Shown piece by piece: positions 1-8,668 of a stretch of 64,000 nucleotides of DNA. A program made the position numbers and the translations under genes. This stretch comes from Herbaspirillum rubrisubalbicans (GTDB taxonomy: Bacteria; Pseudomonadota; Gammaproteobacteria; Burkholderiales; Burkholderiaceae_D): positions 2,356,001 to 2,420,000 of the forward strand of contig NZ_CP024996.1 of the NCBI RefSeq assembly GCF_003719195.1. The letters run 5' to 3'. How positions within the stretch are numbered: position 1 is the first letter of the stretch; every line of letters starts with the position of its first letter. Under the pieces are notes generated by a model, which worked only from the letters and a program-made list of their open reading frames with translations, did not search any database and had not been told where the DNA came from.

Positions 1-2
1 TG

Positions 3-968
3 AACCGTGGTGCTGATGGGATCCGCGAGAAGTATGAACAGATGACGGCAGATGGCCGGATCTTCACCGACGACCAGCTGCAGCAGGCCGACTCCTTCGA
101 CAAGATGTGGAAGCGCCTGCAGGGCACCTTCGAGGGTATCAAGAACTTCCTCGGTCTGAAGCTGGCCGAGAAGCTGCAGCCGATGTTCGAGAACATCCAG
201 AAATGGACGGTGGCCAACCGTGGCCTGATCGAGAGCAAATTCGACGCCTTCCTGGAGAAGCTGCCGGCGATCATCGAGATCGGTGTGCAGTTGTTCCAAG
301 GCCTCTGGCAGGTGGCGCAGAAGGTCGGCGCAGTCTTCAAGTCGCTCAATAGCGCCTTCGGGCCGACAGTCTCCACGCTGTTGATGCTGGGCGGTCTCAT
401 GTCGCCGGTGTTGCTGGCCTTCGGGCAGTTGGGCTGGGCGCTGGGTGTGGCGGCCGTCAAGTTGAGCGTCTTTGCCTGGACGATGTTGCCGGCAGCGATG
501 AGCGGACTGCAGGCGCTGTGGGGCGTGATGCTTGCCAATCCAATCGGCCTGATGATTGCGGGTGTGGTCGCCTTCGGCGTGATCATCTACAAGAACTGGG
601 ACAACATCGTTTCCTACGTCAGCGGCGCATGGGATCGGATCAAGGGCGTCTTCGATGTCAACTTCTTCAGCGGCATGATTCAAGTCTGGCTGGAGGGATG
701 GCAGGCGCTGGCCAACGGCATCCTGGGGATCCTGAAGACGATCTTGCCTGACCGATTGATGCCGGACGCCATGAAGGACTTCAAGTTCACCTTTGCCACC
801 GACCGGGCCAGCAATATCACGGCCGCCCAGGCCGCCAGTGCCGGCAAGACGGAGGTGGGCGGCACGCTCAAGATCCAACTGGAAGGCGCGCCGGCGAAGG
901 TGACCGAGCTCAAGCGTGCCGGCAACGCGATGGACATCGATGTCACGGCCGGCCTGGCCATGATGTAA
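3..968 (+). CDS. Phage tail tape measure protein, C-terminal part (5'-truncated by window)
   Basis: The frame is open from base 3, so only the C-terminal ~320 residues are visible and the first ATG at 42 is internal. Tape measure proteins set tail length and line the tail tube before ejection into the host envelope. The visible part has a long hydrophobic stretch rich in Leu, Gly and Ala (roughly 55 to 130 residues after the internal Met 42), then the W-x(2)-I, W-x(2)-I-K pattern (NWDNIVSYVSGAWDRIKGVF) common at tape measure C-termini. It lies directly upstream of the DNA circularisation and baseplate genes, as in phage Mu. Family assignment rests on these hydrophobic/Trp patterns and synteny. 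Confidence 0.85.
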   Translation, partial: NRGADGIREKYEQMTADGRIFTDDQLQQADSFDKMWKRLQGTFEGIKNFLGLKLAEKLQPMFENIQKWTVANRGLIESKFDAFLEKLPAIIEIGVQLFQGLWQVAQKVGAVFKSLNSAFGPTVSTLLMLGGLMSPVLLAFGQLGWALGVAAVKLSVFAWTMLPAAMSGLQALWGVMLANPIGLMIAGVVAFGVIIYKNWDNIVSYVSGAWDRIKGVFDVNFFSGMIQVWLEGWQALANGILGILKTILPDRLMPDAMKDFKFTFATDRASNITAAQAASAGKTEVGGTLKIQLEGAPAKVTELKRAGNAMDIDVTAGLAMM

Positions 969-980
969 GGGAGAAACCAC

Positions 981-2180
981 ATGGCATGGCGAGATAACTT
1001 GCGCCCGGCGAGTTTCCGAGGCGCGAAGTTCAACGTCGACGGATCCAGCCTGAGTGCCGGCCGCCGCATTGCACGGCACGAATATCCGCAGCGCGACATT
1101 CCCTATGCGGAAGATATGGGACGGCGGGCACGTGAGTACAAGGTGGATGCCTTCGTGCTGGGTGATCCGGCGGCCGACAACGACTACATGGTCCCGCGCG
1201 ATGCCTTGATCGCCGCGATCGAGAAGGCGGGCCCTGGCCAGCTGGTGCATCCGTACTACGGCACGGTCTCGGTGACCGTGTTCGGGGAGGTGCAGATTAC
1301 CGAGTCATCGCGCGAAGGCGGGATGGCGAAGTTCTCGATCACCTTCCTCGAGGCCGGCAAGCAGGAGGAGCCGAAGACCTCGGTGGATACCGAGGCCAAG
1401 CTCGCCGAGCAGGCCGGCGTGTGCGATGCGTCCTTCGAGAAGGACTTTGCCGACAACTTCTCGGTGGACGGCCTTCCGGACTTCGCAGTCGCCGATGCCG
1501 TGGGTCAAGTGGATGATCTGATGGCACTGCCGGATGTCGATCTCGGTGCTTTGGATTGGATACGAGCGGATCCGACGTCGGTGCTCACGTCACTGCTGCC
1601 TGAGAACCTGCGCAGCAGCCTGGATGCCCCCCTGTCGCTGGCAAAGGGCGTGCTTGGGCTGATTGGTGGTGCGCAGCGCTGGCTCTCCTTCTTCAGCTTC
1701 TCCGAGGGGCTGGCGTCTTCGGCCTCGGCCGTCAACGCGACAACTGCGTCACGAATCGCCGTGGTGCGCAATCAGACGGCCTTCAGTGACCTGGTGCGCG
1801 GTGGCGCCACGTCCAACCGGATCTATGAACTGGCCACGACGCAGCCAGCTACGACGGCAGAGGCGCAGGTGCTGCGCTCGGAGATCGTCCAGCGGGCCGA
1901 TGCCATCCTTTTTTCGGACAAGGTCAGTCAGGCGACCAGCCAGGCGGTGGTGCAGCTTCGGACGGTGGCTCTACAGCACCTGGCCAGCAATACGGTTGCG
2001 CTGCCGAGCCTGGTGTCGGTGACGCAGCAGCAGGTCCGGCCGGCCGTCGTGCTGGCACATGACTTCTACGGAGATGCCTGGTACGCCCAGGGAAGGGCGG
2101 ATGACCTGGTCAGCCGCAACTCGGTCGCGCATCCCGGCTTCGTGCCGGCCGGGCGCCCCCTTCAATTTGTTTCGGAGTGA
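981..2180 (+). CDS. Mu-like DNA circularisation / baseplate protein (gpN family)
   Basis: 399 aa. The N-terminal ~100 residues (start MAWRDNLRPASFRGAKFNVD, then an RRIARHEYPQRD stretch) match the DNA-circularisation N-terminal domain of Mu gpN (gp43), a tail component required for virion assembly. The middle and C-terminal parts are Ala/Val-rich without clear motifs. An SD-like AGGGAGA lies 5 to 10 bases before the ATG at 981. Its stop is only a few bases from the next start, so the genes form one tightly packed late transcript. Family call is by N-terminal similarity and Mu gene order. Confidence 0.85.
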   Translation: MAWRDNLRPASFRGAKFNVDGSSLSAGRRIARHEYPQRDIPYAEDMGRRAREYKVDAFVLGDPAADNDYMVPRDALIAAIEKAGPGQLVHPYYGTVSVTVFGEVQITESSREGGMAKFSITFLEAGKQEEPKTSVDTEAKLAEQAGVCDASFEKDFADNFSVDGLPDFAVADAVGQVDDLMALPDVDLGALDWIRADPTSVLTSLLPENLRSSLDAPLSLAKGVLGLIGGAQRWLSFFSFSEGLASSASAVNATTASRIAVVRNQTAFSDLVRGGATSNRIYELATTQPATTAEAQVLRSEIVQRADAILFSDKVSQATSQAVVQLRTVALQHLASNTVALPSLVSVTQQQVRPAVVLAHDFYGDAWYAQGRADDLVSRNSVAHPGFVPAGRPLQFVSE

Positions 2181-2182
2181 CG

Positions 2183-3355
2183 ATGGCAGATTCCAATTTG
2201 CTGACCTTGCGGGTCGGCGGCCAGATCTATGGTGGCTGGAAGGGCATCAACGTGCGAACCAGCATCGAGCAACTGGCCGGTAACTTCGAGCTGGCTCTTA
2301 CTGAGCGCTGGCCAGAGCAGCCGGTGGACTGGGTAATCGCCCCCGGCGAACTCTGCGAAATCCTGATCGGAGACGACGTGGTGATCACGGGGTACGTCGA
2401 TGTCGTGTCCGTGACGTATGACCAGGGTAGCCATGAGATCAAGGTGACGGGTCGGGACAAGGCCGGCGACCTAGTGGACTGCTCGGCACCGACAACGGCC
2501 TTCGCTGGGCAGACGCTGGAGCAGATCGCCGAGGCGCTTTGTAAGCCCTTCGGTATCACGATCTTCGATGAAACGGTGAGCGGCAAGCGCCTGAGCACCA
2601 AGCAGAAGAAGGCGGGCAAGAAGGGTACGCCGCCCAAGAAAACCCGGGTGAGCGGTAAGGTGCCGCGCCAGGCTTGCCAGGCAGGCGAGACAGTTTTCCG
2701 GACACTGGACAAGCTGGCCAGGACCGAAGGCGTGCTGTTCGTGTCCGACCGCGAAGGCGGCCTGGTCATCACGCGCGCCGGGCTGGGTGGCGAATGCGAG
2801 ACGGTCCTGCAGCACGGCAAGAACATCCTGCAGGCTTCGTTCGAGAACAGCCACGCGGCACTTTTCAGCGAGATCACTGTGCAGGGGCAGACGGGGGCTC
2901 CTGGCGCCGATCGCTTTGACGTGGTTCACGCCGCGCCCAAGGGCGCTGTAAAGCGCGCGCCGTCGAGTAAAACCGGGAACAGCCAGATCGGCCGCTATCG
3001 TCCACTGATCATCGTTGCCGAGACCCAGGCTGATGCCGCTCGGTGCCAGAAGCGCGCCGAGTGGGAGGCGTCCAACCGGGAAGCGAAGGCCAGGAAGGTC
3101 ACGGTGACGGTACAGGGCTGGCGCGAGGAGGCCACCGGGGAGCTGTGGGAGATCAACAAGATGGTCCGGATCCAGTGCCCCTGGATGCGCCTGGACGACT
3201 GGTGGTTGATCTCCTCGGCGAACTTCAAGCTCGATGAGGCCGGCTCGACAACGGTGCTGCAGCTGGTCTCGCGTAACGCATTCGACCAGTTGCCCGAGAT
3301 CCCGGATCCTGCCGGCGGTGCGGCGCAAAACCGTTTCAACGTGTTGGGGAAATGA
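2183..3355 (+). CDS. Mu gp44-like baseplate hub protein (gpP family)
   Basis: 390 aa from the ATG at 2183. A GTG at 2177 is also in frame, but the GGAG at 2174-2177 is properly spaced only for the ATG. In Mu, gp44 forms the baseplate hub to which the central spike attaches. The N-terminus (LLTLRVGGQIYGGW, then the V-R-T-S-I-E-Q pattern) is typical of this family and of the related gpD hubs. A Lys-rich insert (KQKKAGKKGTPPKK) occurs near residues 140-155. The stop overlaps the next start (ATGA). Confidence 0.85.
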   Translation: MADSNLLTLRVGGQIYGGWKGINVRTSIEQLAGNFELALTERWPEQPVDWVIAPGELCEILIGDDVVITGYVDVVSVTYDQGSHEIKVTGRDKAGDLVDCSAPTTAFAGQTLEQIAEALCKPFGITIFDETVSGKRLSTKQKKAGKKGTPPKKTRVSGKVPRQACQAGETVFRTLDKLARTEGVLFVSDREGGLVITRAGLGGECETVLQHGKNILQASFENSHAALFSEITVQGQTGAPGADRFDVVHAAPKGAVKRAPSSKTGNSQIGRYRPLIIVAETQADAARCQKRAEWEASNREAKARKVTVTVQGWREEATGELWEINKMVRIQCPWMRLDDWWLISSANFKLDEAGSTTVLQLVSRNAFDQLPEIPDPAGGAAQNRFNVLGK

Positions 3356-3945
3356 TGGACATCTTGGCATTAATTAGAGAAGCGACCGCTGACTTCAAGG
3401 CAAAGATCAATCTCATGCTGGGTCGAGGCATTGTCAGCAAGGTCAACGATGCCGCCGCGATCCAGCTGATTCGCGGCAAGCTGATGGATGGCGAGGATTA
3501 CGACCAGATGGAGCGCGTGCAGCAGTATGGCTTCACCTCGGTGCCGAAGGCCGGCGCCGAGTTTCTATCCACCTTCATCGGTGGCAATCGCGACCACTCC
3601 GTGATCGTCGCGGTGGATGATCGTCGCTTCCGTCTGCGCGGCCTGCGGGACGGCGAGATGGCGATCTATGACGACCAGGGCCAGAAGGTGCACCTCACTC
3701 GCAACGGGATCGTGATCGATGGTGGTGGCAAGCCCATCAGCATCCAGAACACGCCCGAGGTGGATATGACCACGCCCCTGGTCAAGATGTCCGGAGACCT
3801 CAAGGTGGTGGGCAGCATCTCTGCCGACGGCGATATCAGCGACCACGGGAACAAGAAGATGTCCGCGATGCGAACGGTCTACAACGACCACGATCATGCC
3901 AATCCGGAAGGCGGCCGCGTCGGAAAGGATCAGGTGAAGATGTAA
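3352..3945 (+). CDS. Mu gp45-like baseplate spike protein (gpV family)
   Basis: 197 aa. Homologue of Mu gp45, the trimeric membrane-piercing central spike. An N-terminal OB-like region is followed by a region likely to form the beta-helical needle (about residues 115-170, repeated short hydrophobic/Gly strands), ending with HDHANPEGG. The H-x-H in that tail corresponds to the iron-coordinating apex motif known in P2 gpV and Mu gp45. ATG 3352 overlaps the gp44 stop; a second ATG follows directly at 3355. No frame damage. Confidence 0.88.
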   Translation: MMDILALIREATADFKAKINLMLGRGIVSKVNDAAAIQLIRGKLMDGEDYDQMERVQQYGFTSVPKAGAEFLSTFIGGNRDHSVIVAVDDRRFRLRGLRDGEMAIYDDQGQKVHLTRNGIVIDGGGKPISIQNTPEVDMTTPLVKMSGDLKVVGSISADGDISDHGNKKMSAMRTVYNDHDHANPEGGRVGKDQVKM

Positions 3946-4412
3946 TGGACATCGAGATCTTTTGGGACGCCGCCAATCATCGCGGCGACATCGCTGTGCT
4001 CAATGGCGACCTGGCCACGGATCACGACATCAAGACGGCAATCCTGATCTCACTCTTCAGCGATCGCCGCGCCGAGGATGATGATCCGTTGCCGGATGCC
4101 AGCTCCTCGAGGCGCGGGTGGTGGGGCGATGCCCTTGGCGGTGCCGGCGAAGGGCGGCGCATTGGCTCTCGCCTTTGGCTGTTGGCGCGGGAAAAGCAGC
4201 TGGCAGAGGTGGTCGCGAAGGCGAGGGAATACGGGCAGGAGGCACTGCTCTGGCTCGTCCAGGACGGGGTTGTGGATTCCATTCAGGTCGACGCGCAGAT
4301 CGTGCGCCAGGGCTGGCTCGGGCTCGCAGTCACCGTCACTCGGCCGAAAAAGGCGCCGGCCAAGTTTCGCTTCGACTTCGCCTGGTCGAATATCAATCAA
4401 GGGAGGATGTAA
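3945..4412 (+). CDS. Mu gp46-like baseplate protein
   Basis: 155 aa. Homologue of Mu gp46, a wedge component that joins hub and periphery of the baseplate (family knowledge). The diagnostic SSRRGWWGD block with acidic residues before it is visible near residues 53-61. The C-terminus ends with an aromatic FRFDFAWSN strand. The start overlaps the preceding stop (TAATG), and the stop overlaps the gp47 start the same way, so the three genes are translationally coupled. Confidence 0.87.
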   Translation: MDIEIFWDAANHRGDIAVLNGDLATDHDIKTAILISLFSDRRAEDDDPLPDASSSRRGWWGDALGGAGEGRRIGSRLWLLAREKQLAEVVAKAREYGQEALLWLVQDGVVDSIQVDAQIVRQGWLGLAVTVTRPKKAPAKFRFDFAWSNINQGRM

Positions 4413-5467
4413 TGCCATTTGACAGGCCAACTCTGAGAGAGCTGGTAACGCGAGCGCTCGCTGATACCAACGGCCGGCTCACCGGTGCGGAGGCCCGGCT
4501 TTCGGTGGCCACGCTCAATGTGCTGGCCGTGGTGCAATCCGGTGCGGTCGACGGGCTGCATGGCCATCTGGACTGGCTCGCGGATCAGCTGATGATCGAC
4601 CGCTGTGATGAGGATCACTTAGCACGATACGCCAGCATCTGGAAGGTACCTAGGAAGACGGCGGCGCCGTCAGTCGGCTTCGCCTCGGTGAGCGCCTTTG
4701 CGGCCTTGACTGTTCCAGCCGGGACGCTGATTCAGCGTCAGGACGGAGTGCGGTACAAGACCTCTGCTGCAGTCAATCTGGCCGTGGGCGCCGGATCACT
4801 TCCGCTCGTTGCCGTGGTGGCTGGGACGGCAGGGAATACGGCGGCAGGCGTGGGACTCAAACTCGTCACGCCCATCGATGGCCTGGATAGCAGCATGACC
4901 GTGGGCCCTGCCGGCATCACCGATGGCACCGAGCAGGAAACGGTCGATGCCTGGCGTGCTCGCTTGCTGGAGCGCATCCAGCAGCCGCCGAACGGCGGTA
5001 CCAAATCCGACTATGAAGCCTGGGCGCTGGAGGTGCAGGGCGTGACGCGGGCGTGGGTCTATCCGGGCGAGATGGGGGCCGGTACCGTGACGGTACGCTT
5101 CATGCGCGATAACGACGCGGTGCCGATTCCTGACGCTGCGGCCGTGGCAGCGGTGAAGGCATATCTGGATGCGAAGAGGCCGGTCACGGCGGAGCTGTAT
5201 GTGGCCGCGCCGACCGGGGCGCCGATCAACTTCCAGTTCACGCAACTGAGCCCGAACACCCCTGCTACGCGCGAGGCGATCCGGGCAGAGCTGGCCGATC
5301 TGTTGCGGCGGGAGGCGATCCCCGGCGGCACCGTCAAGCTCTCGCATATGCGGGCGGCCATCAGCTCAGCTGCAGGCGAGGATGACTACGCACTGGCAAC
5401 GCCGGCGGCGGATGTGATCAACCCTGTAGGAAGCATCGCCACGTTGGGGGTGATCACATGGCCATGA
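4412..5467 (+). CDS. Mu gp47-like baseplate J protein
   Basis: 351 aa from ATG 4412, which has GGGAGG 6-11 bases upstream and overlaps the gp46 stop; the frame is open further upstream but that part is only an out-of-frame shadow of gp46. Baseplate J / gp47 family proteins build the baseplate wedge. The family pattern TDGTEQETVDAWRARLLERI with following NGGTKSDYEAWA is present near residues 170-205. The C-terminus (IATLGVITW) is a typical baseplate J ending. Its last 10 bases overlap the next gene. Confidence 0.9.
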   Translation: MPFDRPTLRELVTRALADTNGRLTGAEARLSVATLNVLAVVQSGAVDGLHGHLDWLADQLMIDRCDEDHLARYASIWKVPRKTAAPSVGFASVSAFAALTVPAGTLIQRQDGVRYKTSAAVNLAVGAGSLPLVAVVAGTAGNTAAGVGLKLVTPIDGLDSSMTVGPAGITDGTEQETVDAWRARLLERIQQPPNGGTKSDYEAWALEVQGVTRAWVYPGEMGAGTVTVRFMRDNDAVPIPDAAAVAAVKAYLDAKRPVTAELYVAAPTGAPINFQFTQLSPNTPATREAIRAELADLLRREAIPGGTVKLSHMRAAISSAAGEDDYALATPAADVINPVGSIATLGVITWP

Positions 5468-6054
5468 TCGCAGAACATTACCAGGCGCAACTGCTGGAGC
5501 TGCTGCCGTCTGGCCCTGCATGGTCCCGAGATCTGGATACTGGCCTGGCCAAGCTGCTCTTGGCCAAGGCGGATGAACTGGCCAGGGTGGACGCTCGGGC
5601 CGACCAGCTACTCGAGGAGGCAGACCCTCGGACCACGTCGGAGCTCCTGTCGGACTGGGAGCGCGTGGCAGGTCTGCCCGATGAGTGTATGGATCTGGCA
5701 CCCACGCCCGACGAGCGGCGCCAGCGCTTGCACCAGAAGCTGGCATGGCAGGGCGGGCAGTCGGTCGCCTTCTTCATCAACTTGCTTGAGGTGCTCGGTT
5801 ATCCGGGCTGCACTATCAATGAGTTTCGTCCGTTCCGGGCGAACTCCATGTGCAGCGCTTCACTGAACCAAGGCGGGTGGCGGTATGCCTGGCGAATCAA
5901 TGTGCCGGGCAGCGTGACCATCCGCACCATGAACGCGACCAGTCCATGTAGCGCGCCGATTCGCCGGTGGGGAGATTCCTCGCTGGCCTGCATTCTGGCG
6001 CGCTACCGGCCGGCGCACACCGTTTTGTACATTTCCTATGGAGCTGCAGCATGA
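5458..6054 (+). CDS. Mu gp48-like tail protein (DUF2313)
   Basis: 198 aa. YmfQ/gp48 family tail protein; the N-terminal signature YQAQLLELLPSGPAWSRDLD is characteristic and precedes an acidic helix with DELARVDARADQLLEEADPR. In Mu-like phages it completes the wedge where tail fibres attach. The start ATG 5458 lies inside the gp47 end and a second ATG is at 5464. The stop overlaps the tail fibre start at 6051. The C-terminal third is Cys-richer (CSASLNQGG..., CSAP, CILARY), usual for this family. Confidence 0.85.
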   Translation: MAMIAEHYQAQLLELLPSGPAWSRDLDTGLAKLLLAKADELARVDARADQLLEEADPRTTSELLSDWERVAGLPDECMDLAPTPDERRQRLHQKLAWQGGQSVAFFINLLEVLGYPGCTINEFRPFRANSMCSASLNQGGWRYAWRINVPGSVTIRTMNATSPCSAPIRRWGDSSLACILARYRPAHTVLYISYGAAA

Positions 6055-6878
6055 AGAGAATTTCTACGGCCACGAAGGTCGTTGACAAGTTTGGCGCGGG
6101 CAAGCCCGGCTTCACCAATGGCAATGCTGTCGCCGGCGTGCCCGCGACTGACCTGGAGGGCGATTGGTTCGACCACGTGCAGGAGGAGATCAGTCGCGTC
6201 ATCGAGGCTGCAGGCGGTGCGGTGGATGGCTCCTCGTACTCCATGCTGCTCACATCGATACAGAGCCTAATCGGCTCTCTCTCGATCCGCCAGTATTCCA
6301 TCACTGCGCTGCCGACCGCCGATGTTGGGCCGATCATCGTGAAGGAAGTCTGCGAGGTATGGCGCTGGTCGGCCAGCGCCTATTTCACAGGCTATCGCAG
6401 CCCCCTTTGCGGTCGACCGATGGATGGACATACGACAACCCCGCTGGCGTCGGAGATCAGTGCCGTTGGCGGCACGTTGAGCAAGACGGCCTATGCGGGT
6501 CTGTGGGGCTATGCCCAGGAGAATGGCCTTGTCTTAACGCAGGCGAACTGGACTACCAACATTGGCGGCCACTATTTCGTTGATGTCGATGCGGCCACCT
6601 TCCGAGTTCCGGATTTGCGCAACGTGTTCCGTCGTTACAGCGGCACCGATGCCGACACCTTGGCTGCCCGCGCTCTCGGTTCGTATAAGGCCGATACCCT
6701 GAAGTCCCATGTCCACGGCCTCGGTGGAAACGGAGCGTGGGTCGATGCCAGCGGGACCTATGCAGTAAATGCAGGGGGAGCGACTGTGAACTTGTCCCGT
6801 TCTACGCTAACAGGCGCGGCAGGTACCGCTGAAACGGCGCCTCGGCACACTGCATTCAACCCCGTCATCCACATTTGA
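6051..6878 (+). CDS. Tail fibre protein with phage collar domain
   Basis: 275 aa from ATG 6051; the longer upstream frame overlaps gp48 and is not used. The N-terminal ~75 residues (GAGKPGFTNGNAVAGVPATD, then DWFDHVQEEI) form a fibre-attachment region seen in Mu/lambdoid short fibres. Residues ~110-200 carry the collar pattern (a degraded CGRPMDG, then FRVPDLRNVFRRYSG) and the end (HVHGLGG ... APRHTAFNPVIHI) is the conserved His-rich fibre tip, which binds metal in characterised fibres. It likely determines receptor contact. Short for a receptor-binding fibre, so a further adhesin could lie elsewhere. Confidence 0.85.
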   Translation: MKRISTATKVVDKFGAGKPGFTNGNAVAGVPATDLEGDWFDHVQEEISRVIEAAGGAVDGSSYSMLLTSIQSLIGSLSIRQYSITALPTADVGPIIVKEVCEVWRWSASAYFTGYRSPLCGRPMDGHTTTPLASEISAVGGTLSKTAYAGLWGYAQENGLVLTQANWTTNIGGHYFVDVDAATFRVPDLRNVFRRYSGTDADTLAARALGSYKADTLKSHVHGLGGNGAWVDASGTYAVNAGGATVNLSRSTLTGAAGTAETAPRHTAFNPVIHI

Positions 6879-6934
6879 TCTGTATCTCCGGGTGATCAAT
6901 GCTCGCCCGTTATCAAATTTCTGAAAGGTAAGTA

Positions 6935-7321
6935 ATGAGTTCGATAACCGTCTACCAGGCAGATGCGCTGGGATTCTTCCTGTACCCGACCCAAGCCTTT
7001 GAGCTGCCCCTACAGCCGGGCGACTTCAATATTCCCTACGGCGCCTTGATCGAGGAGCCGCCGGCCGCGCCGCAAGGCTATGTTGCCCGTGTTGTTGGCA
7101 GCGGATGGCAGCTGGTAGAAGACCATCGTCAGGACCGGCTCTTCTATGTGCTGCAGCCAGCCGCTGGCGATGAGCTGGCCATGTTCGCGGAATATCTTAT
7201 CGGCAGCCAGGTGGTGCTCGATGGTCAGGAACTGCGCTACGACGGTGGTGGCCCGGTGCCGGCCTGGCTCATATCGCAGTTGCCGGAAAAGGGGCGGCTG
7301 CTCGTTCCGTCGCTGGAATGA
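6935..7321 (+). CDS. Hypothetical phage tail-associated protein
   Basis: 128 aa, no family recognised with certainty. Pro/Gly-rich beta-type sequence (PGDFNIPYGALIEEPP, then LVEDHRQDRLFYVLQPAAGDE) and no signal peptide or membrane segment. It starts 56 bases after the fibre gene, with GAAAGGTAAGT before the ATG, and is the last gene before a terminator. Position directly after the fibre suggests a fibre assembly chaperone or fibre-associated protein; that is inference from synteny only. Confidence 0.65.
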   Translation: MSSITVYQADALGFFLYPTQAFELPLQPGDFNIPYGALIEEPPAAPQGYVARVVGSGWQLVEDHRQDRLFYVLQPAAGDELAMFAEYLIGSQVVLDGQELRYDGGGPVPAWLISQLPEKGRLLVPSLE

Positions 7322-7331
7322 CCTTCCAGTA

Positions 7332-7347
7332 GTGCAGACGTCTGCAC
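7332..7347. repeat. Perfect 16-bp palindrome after the tail genes
   Basis: GTGCAGACGTCTGCAC reads identically on both strands. It sits between the last tail gene and the terminator in front of the holin. Candidate operator or upper part of a composite terminator; function unknown. Confidence 0.6.
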
Positions 7348-7353
7348 AGCACG

Positions 7354-7375
7354 GCCGCCATTTTGGCGGCTTTTT
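7354..7375 (+). terminator. Rho-independent terminator ending the tail operon
   Basis: GCCGCCA-TTT-TGGCGGC stem-loop followed by TTTTT. It separates tail genes from the lysis cassette; the holin ATG lies 20 bases past the T-run, so lysis genes must be served by readthrough/antitermination or by a promoter very close by. Confidence 0.7.
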
Positions 7376-7395
7376 CATTTCTTTCGGGGACATAC

Positions 7396-7800
7396 ATGCC
7401 AGAACCAACAACAGGGGCAGTGATCGGCGCCGGCTCGGGGGCGTTTGCCGTCGGCACCATCACCATTACAGGGTCATTCCTGGGGCTGCAGTACGAGATG
7501 CTGCTGGCAGGGCTGGCCGGTGGCCTGGCCATGCTCTCCAGCCTGCCTCCAGTATCCCGCCCTCGGGCGGTCATGATCCTGATCACCAGCGCGCTCATGG
7601 GAGGCTACGTCGGCCCTATGCTGCACGCCTGGGCGATCCAGTCGGATGCGTTCGCCTGGTCCGGGAAATACTCCGAGGCCACGCGGCTCTGCAGCGGCTT
7701 CCTGATCGGGGCAAGTTCGCAGACGGTTATTCCGCTGGCACTGGGGTGGATGCGTACCAAATTCGGAGGGGGCAACATCAACCAGGAGCCATCCAAATGA
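7396..7800 (+). CDS. Phage holin-like membrane protein
   Basis: 134 aa from ATG 7396 (GGGG 8 bases upstream). Three hydrophobic segments: about residues 8-27 (Gly/Ala/Ile-rich), 32-47 and 55-76, with a fourth weakly hydrophobic stretch near 100-115; charged hydrophilic C-terminus (RTKFGGGNINQEPSK). Size, topology and position directly before a second small membrane protein, an endolysin and spanins mark it as the holin, which would permeabilise the inner membrane at a set time. Resembles the 'putative phage holin' families of betaproteobacterial phages. Stop overlaps the next ATG. Confidence 0.75.
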   Translation: MPEPTTGAVIGAGSGAFAVGTITITGSFLGLQYEMLLAGLAGGLAMLSSLPPVSRPRAVMILITSALMGGYVGPMLHAWAIQSDAFAWSGKYSEATRLCSGFLIGASSQTVIPLALGWMRTKFGGGNINQEPSK

Positions 7801-8096
7801 TCAAGATCCTGCTCGCTACCGACTACCTGCTGGTCGTCAACTTCCTGGCCAGCCTCGCGCTCTTCCTCCACTGCGTCTTCGCGCTGAACCGAATGAACCA
7901 TCGCAGCAATCACCTGGTGCGTGCGTGGTACGTCATCTCGGCCGTGGGGGCATTCGGGGTGATCACCGGGCCGCTGTACGGCTATATCAGTCCGCAGCCG
8001 GCCGAGGTGATCTCGAACGTCGGGGTGGCCGGCCTGTTGGCCGGTGGGTGGATCTATCGCAACCGTCGTGCAACCGATATCGGAGAGCCAAGATGA
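7797..8096 (+). CDS. Small phage membrane protein in lysis cassette
   Basis: 99 aa. Three predicted membrane segments (about 8-29, 43-63, 71-85) with short basic loops. The ATG overlaps the preceding stop (ATGA), and its own stop overlaps the endolysin start. Candidate second holin or antiholin; no family recognised. The coupling to the genes on both sides makes a lysis role likely, but which one cannot be read from sequence. Confidence 0.65.
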   Translation: MIKILLATDYLLVVNFLASLALFLHCVFALNRMNHRSNHLVRAWYVISAVGAFGVITGPLYGYISPQPAEVISNVGVAGLLAGGWIYRNRRATDIGEPR

Positions 8097-8668
8097 TACT
8101 CACGCTTGCCCAGCTCCAACGCATCATGCCCGCTTCCACGCGGGCATCGTTGTTTTTGAAGCCCCTCAACGCAGCCATGCAGGAATTCGGGATCGATACG
8201 CGCCTGCGCATGGCGGCCTTCCTGTCACAGATCGGCCATGAGTCGGGTCAGTTTCGCTTCATGGAGGAGCTGGCCAGTGGCGCCGCCTATGACAACCGGG
8301 CAGATCTCGGAAACACCAATCCGGAGGCGATCCGGATCGCGACTGCTCACGGCTCGACGCCGGGCCGCTTCTGGAAAGGGCACGGCCCGATCCAGATCAC
8401 CGGCTACCACAACCACCTGGCCGCGATGCTGGCGCTGCACGTGGATTGCGTGGAGCAGCCCCGGCTGCTGTGCGAGCCGGTCCACGGGTGTCGCGCTGCC
8501 GGCTGGTTCTGGTCGGTCAATGGCTTGGCCAAGTGGGCGGATGCCGGCGACATCGATGGCGTGAGTGACCTAGTCAACCGGGGCAAGAAAACGGTGGCCA
8601 TCGGCGATGCAAATGGCTTTGCCGAGCGCAAGGCCATCTGGGAGCGTGCCTTGGAGGTGATCTCATGA
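8093..8668 (+). CDS. Endolysin, glycoside hydrolase family 19-type
   Basis: 191 aa from ATG 8093 (AGAG upstream; the frame is open further but overlaps the membrane protein). GH19/chitinase-like muramidase fold: helix AAFLSQIGHESGQF with candidate catalytic Glu50, then YDNRADLGNT and the substrate-groove block GHGPIQITGYHNH. Cleaves peptidoglycan after holin opening. No signal peptide or SAR domain, so export depends on the holin. Cys pair near the C-terminal third (CVEQPRLLCEPVHGC) is usual for this family. Stop overlaps the Rz start. Confidence 0.88.
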   Translation: MILTLAQLQRIMPASTRASLFLKPLNAAMQEFGIDTRLRMAAFLSQIGHESGQFRFMEELASGAAYDNRADLGNTNPEAIRIATAHGSTPGRFWKGHGPIQITGYHNHLAAMLALHVDCVEQPRLLCEPVHGCRAAGWFWSVNGLAKWADAGDIDGVSDLVNRGKKTVAIGDANGFAERKAIWERALEVIS

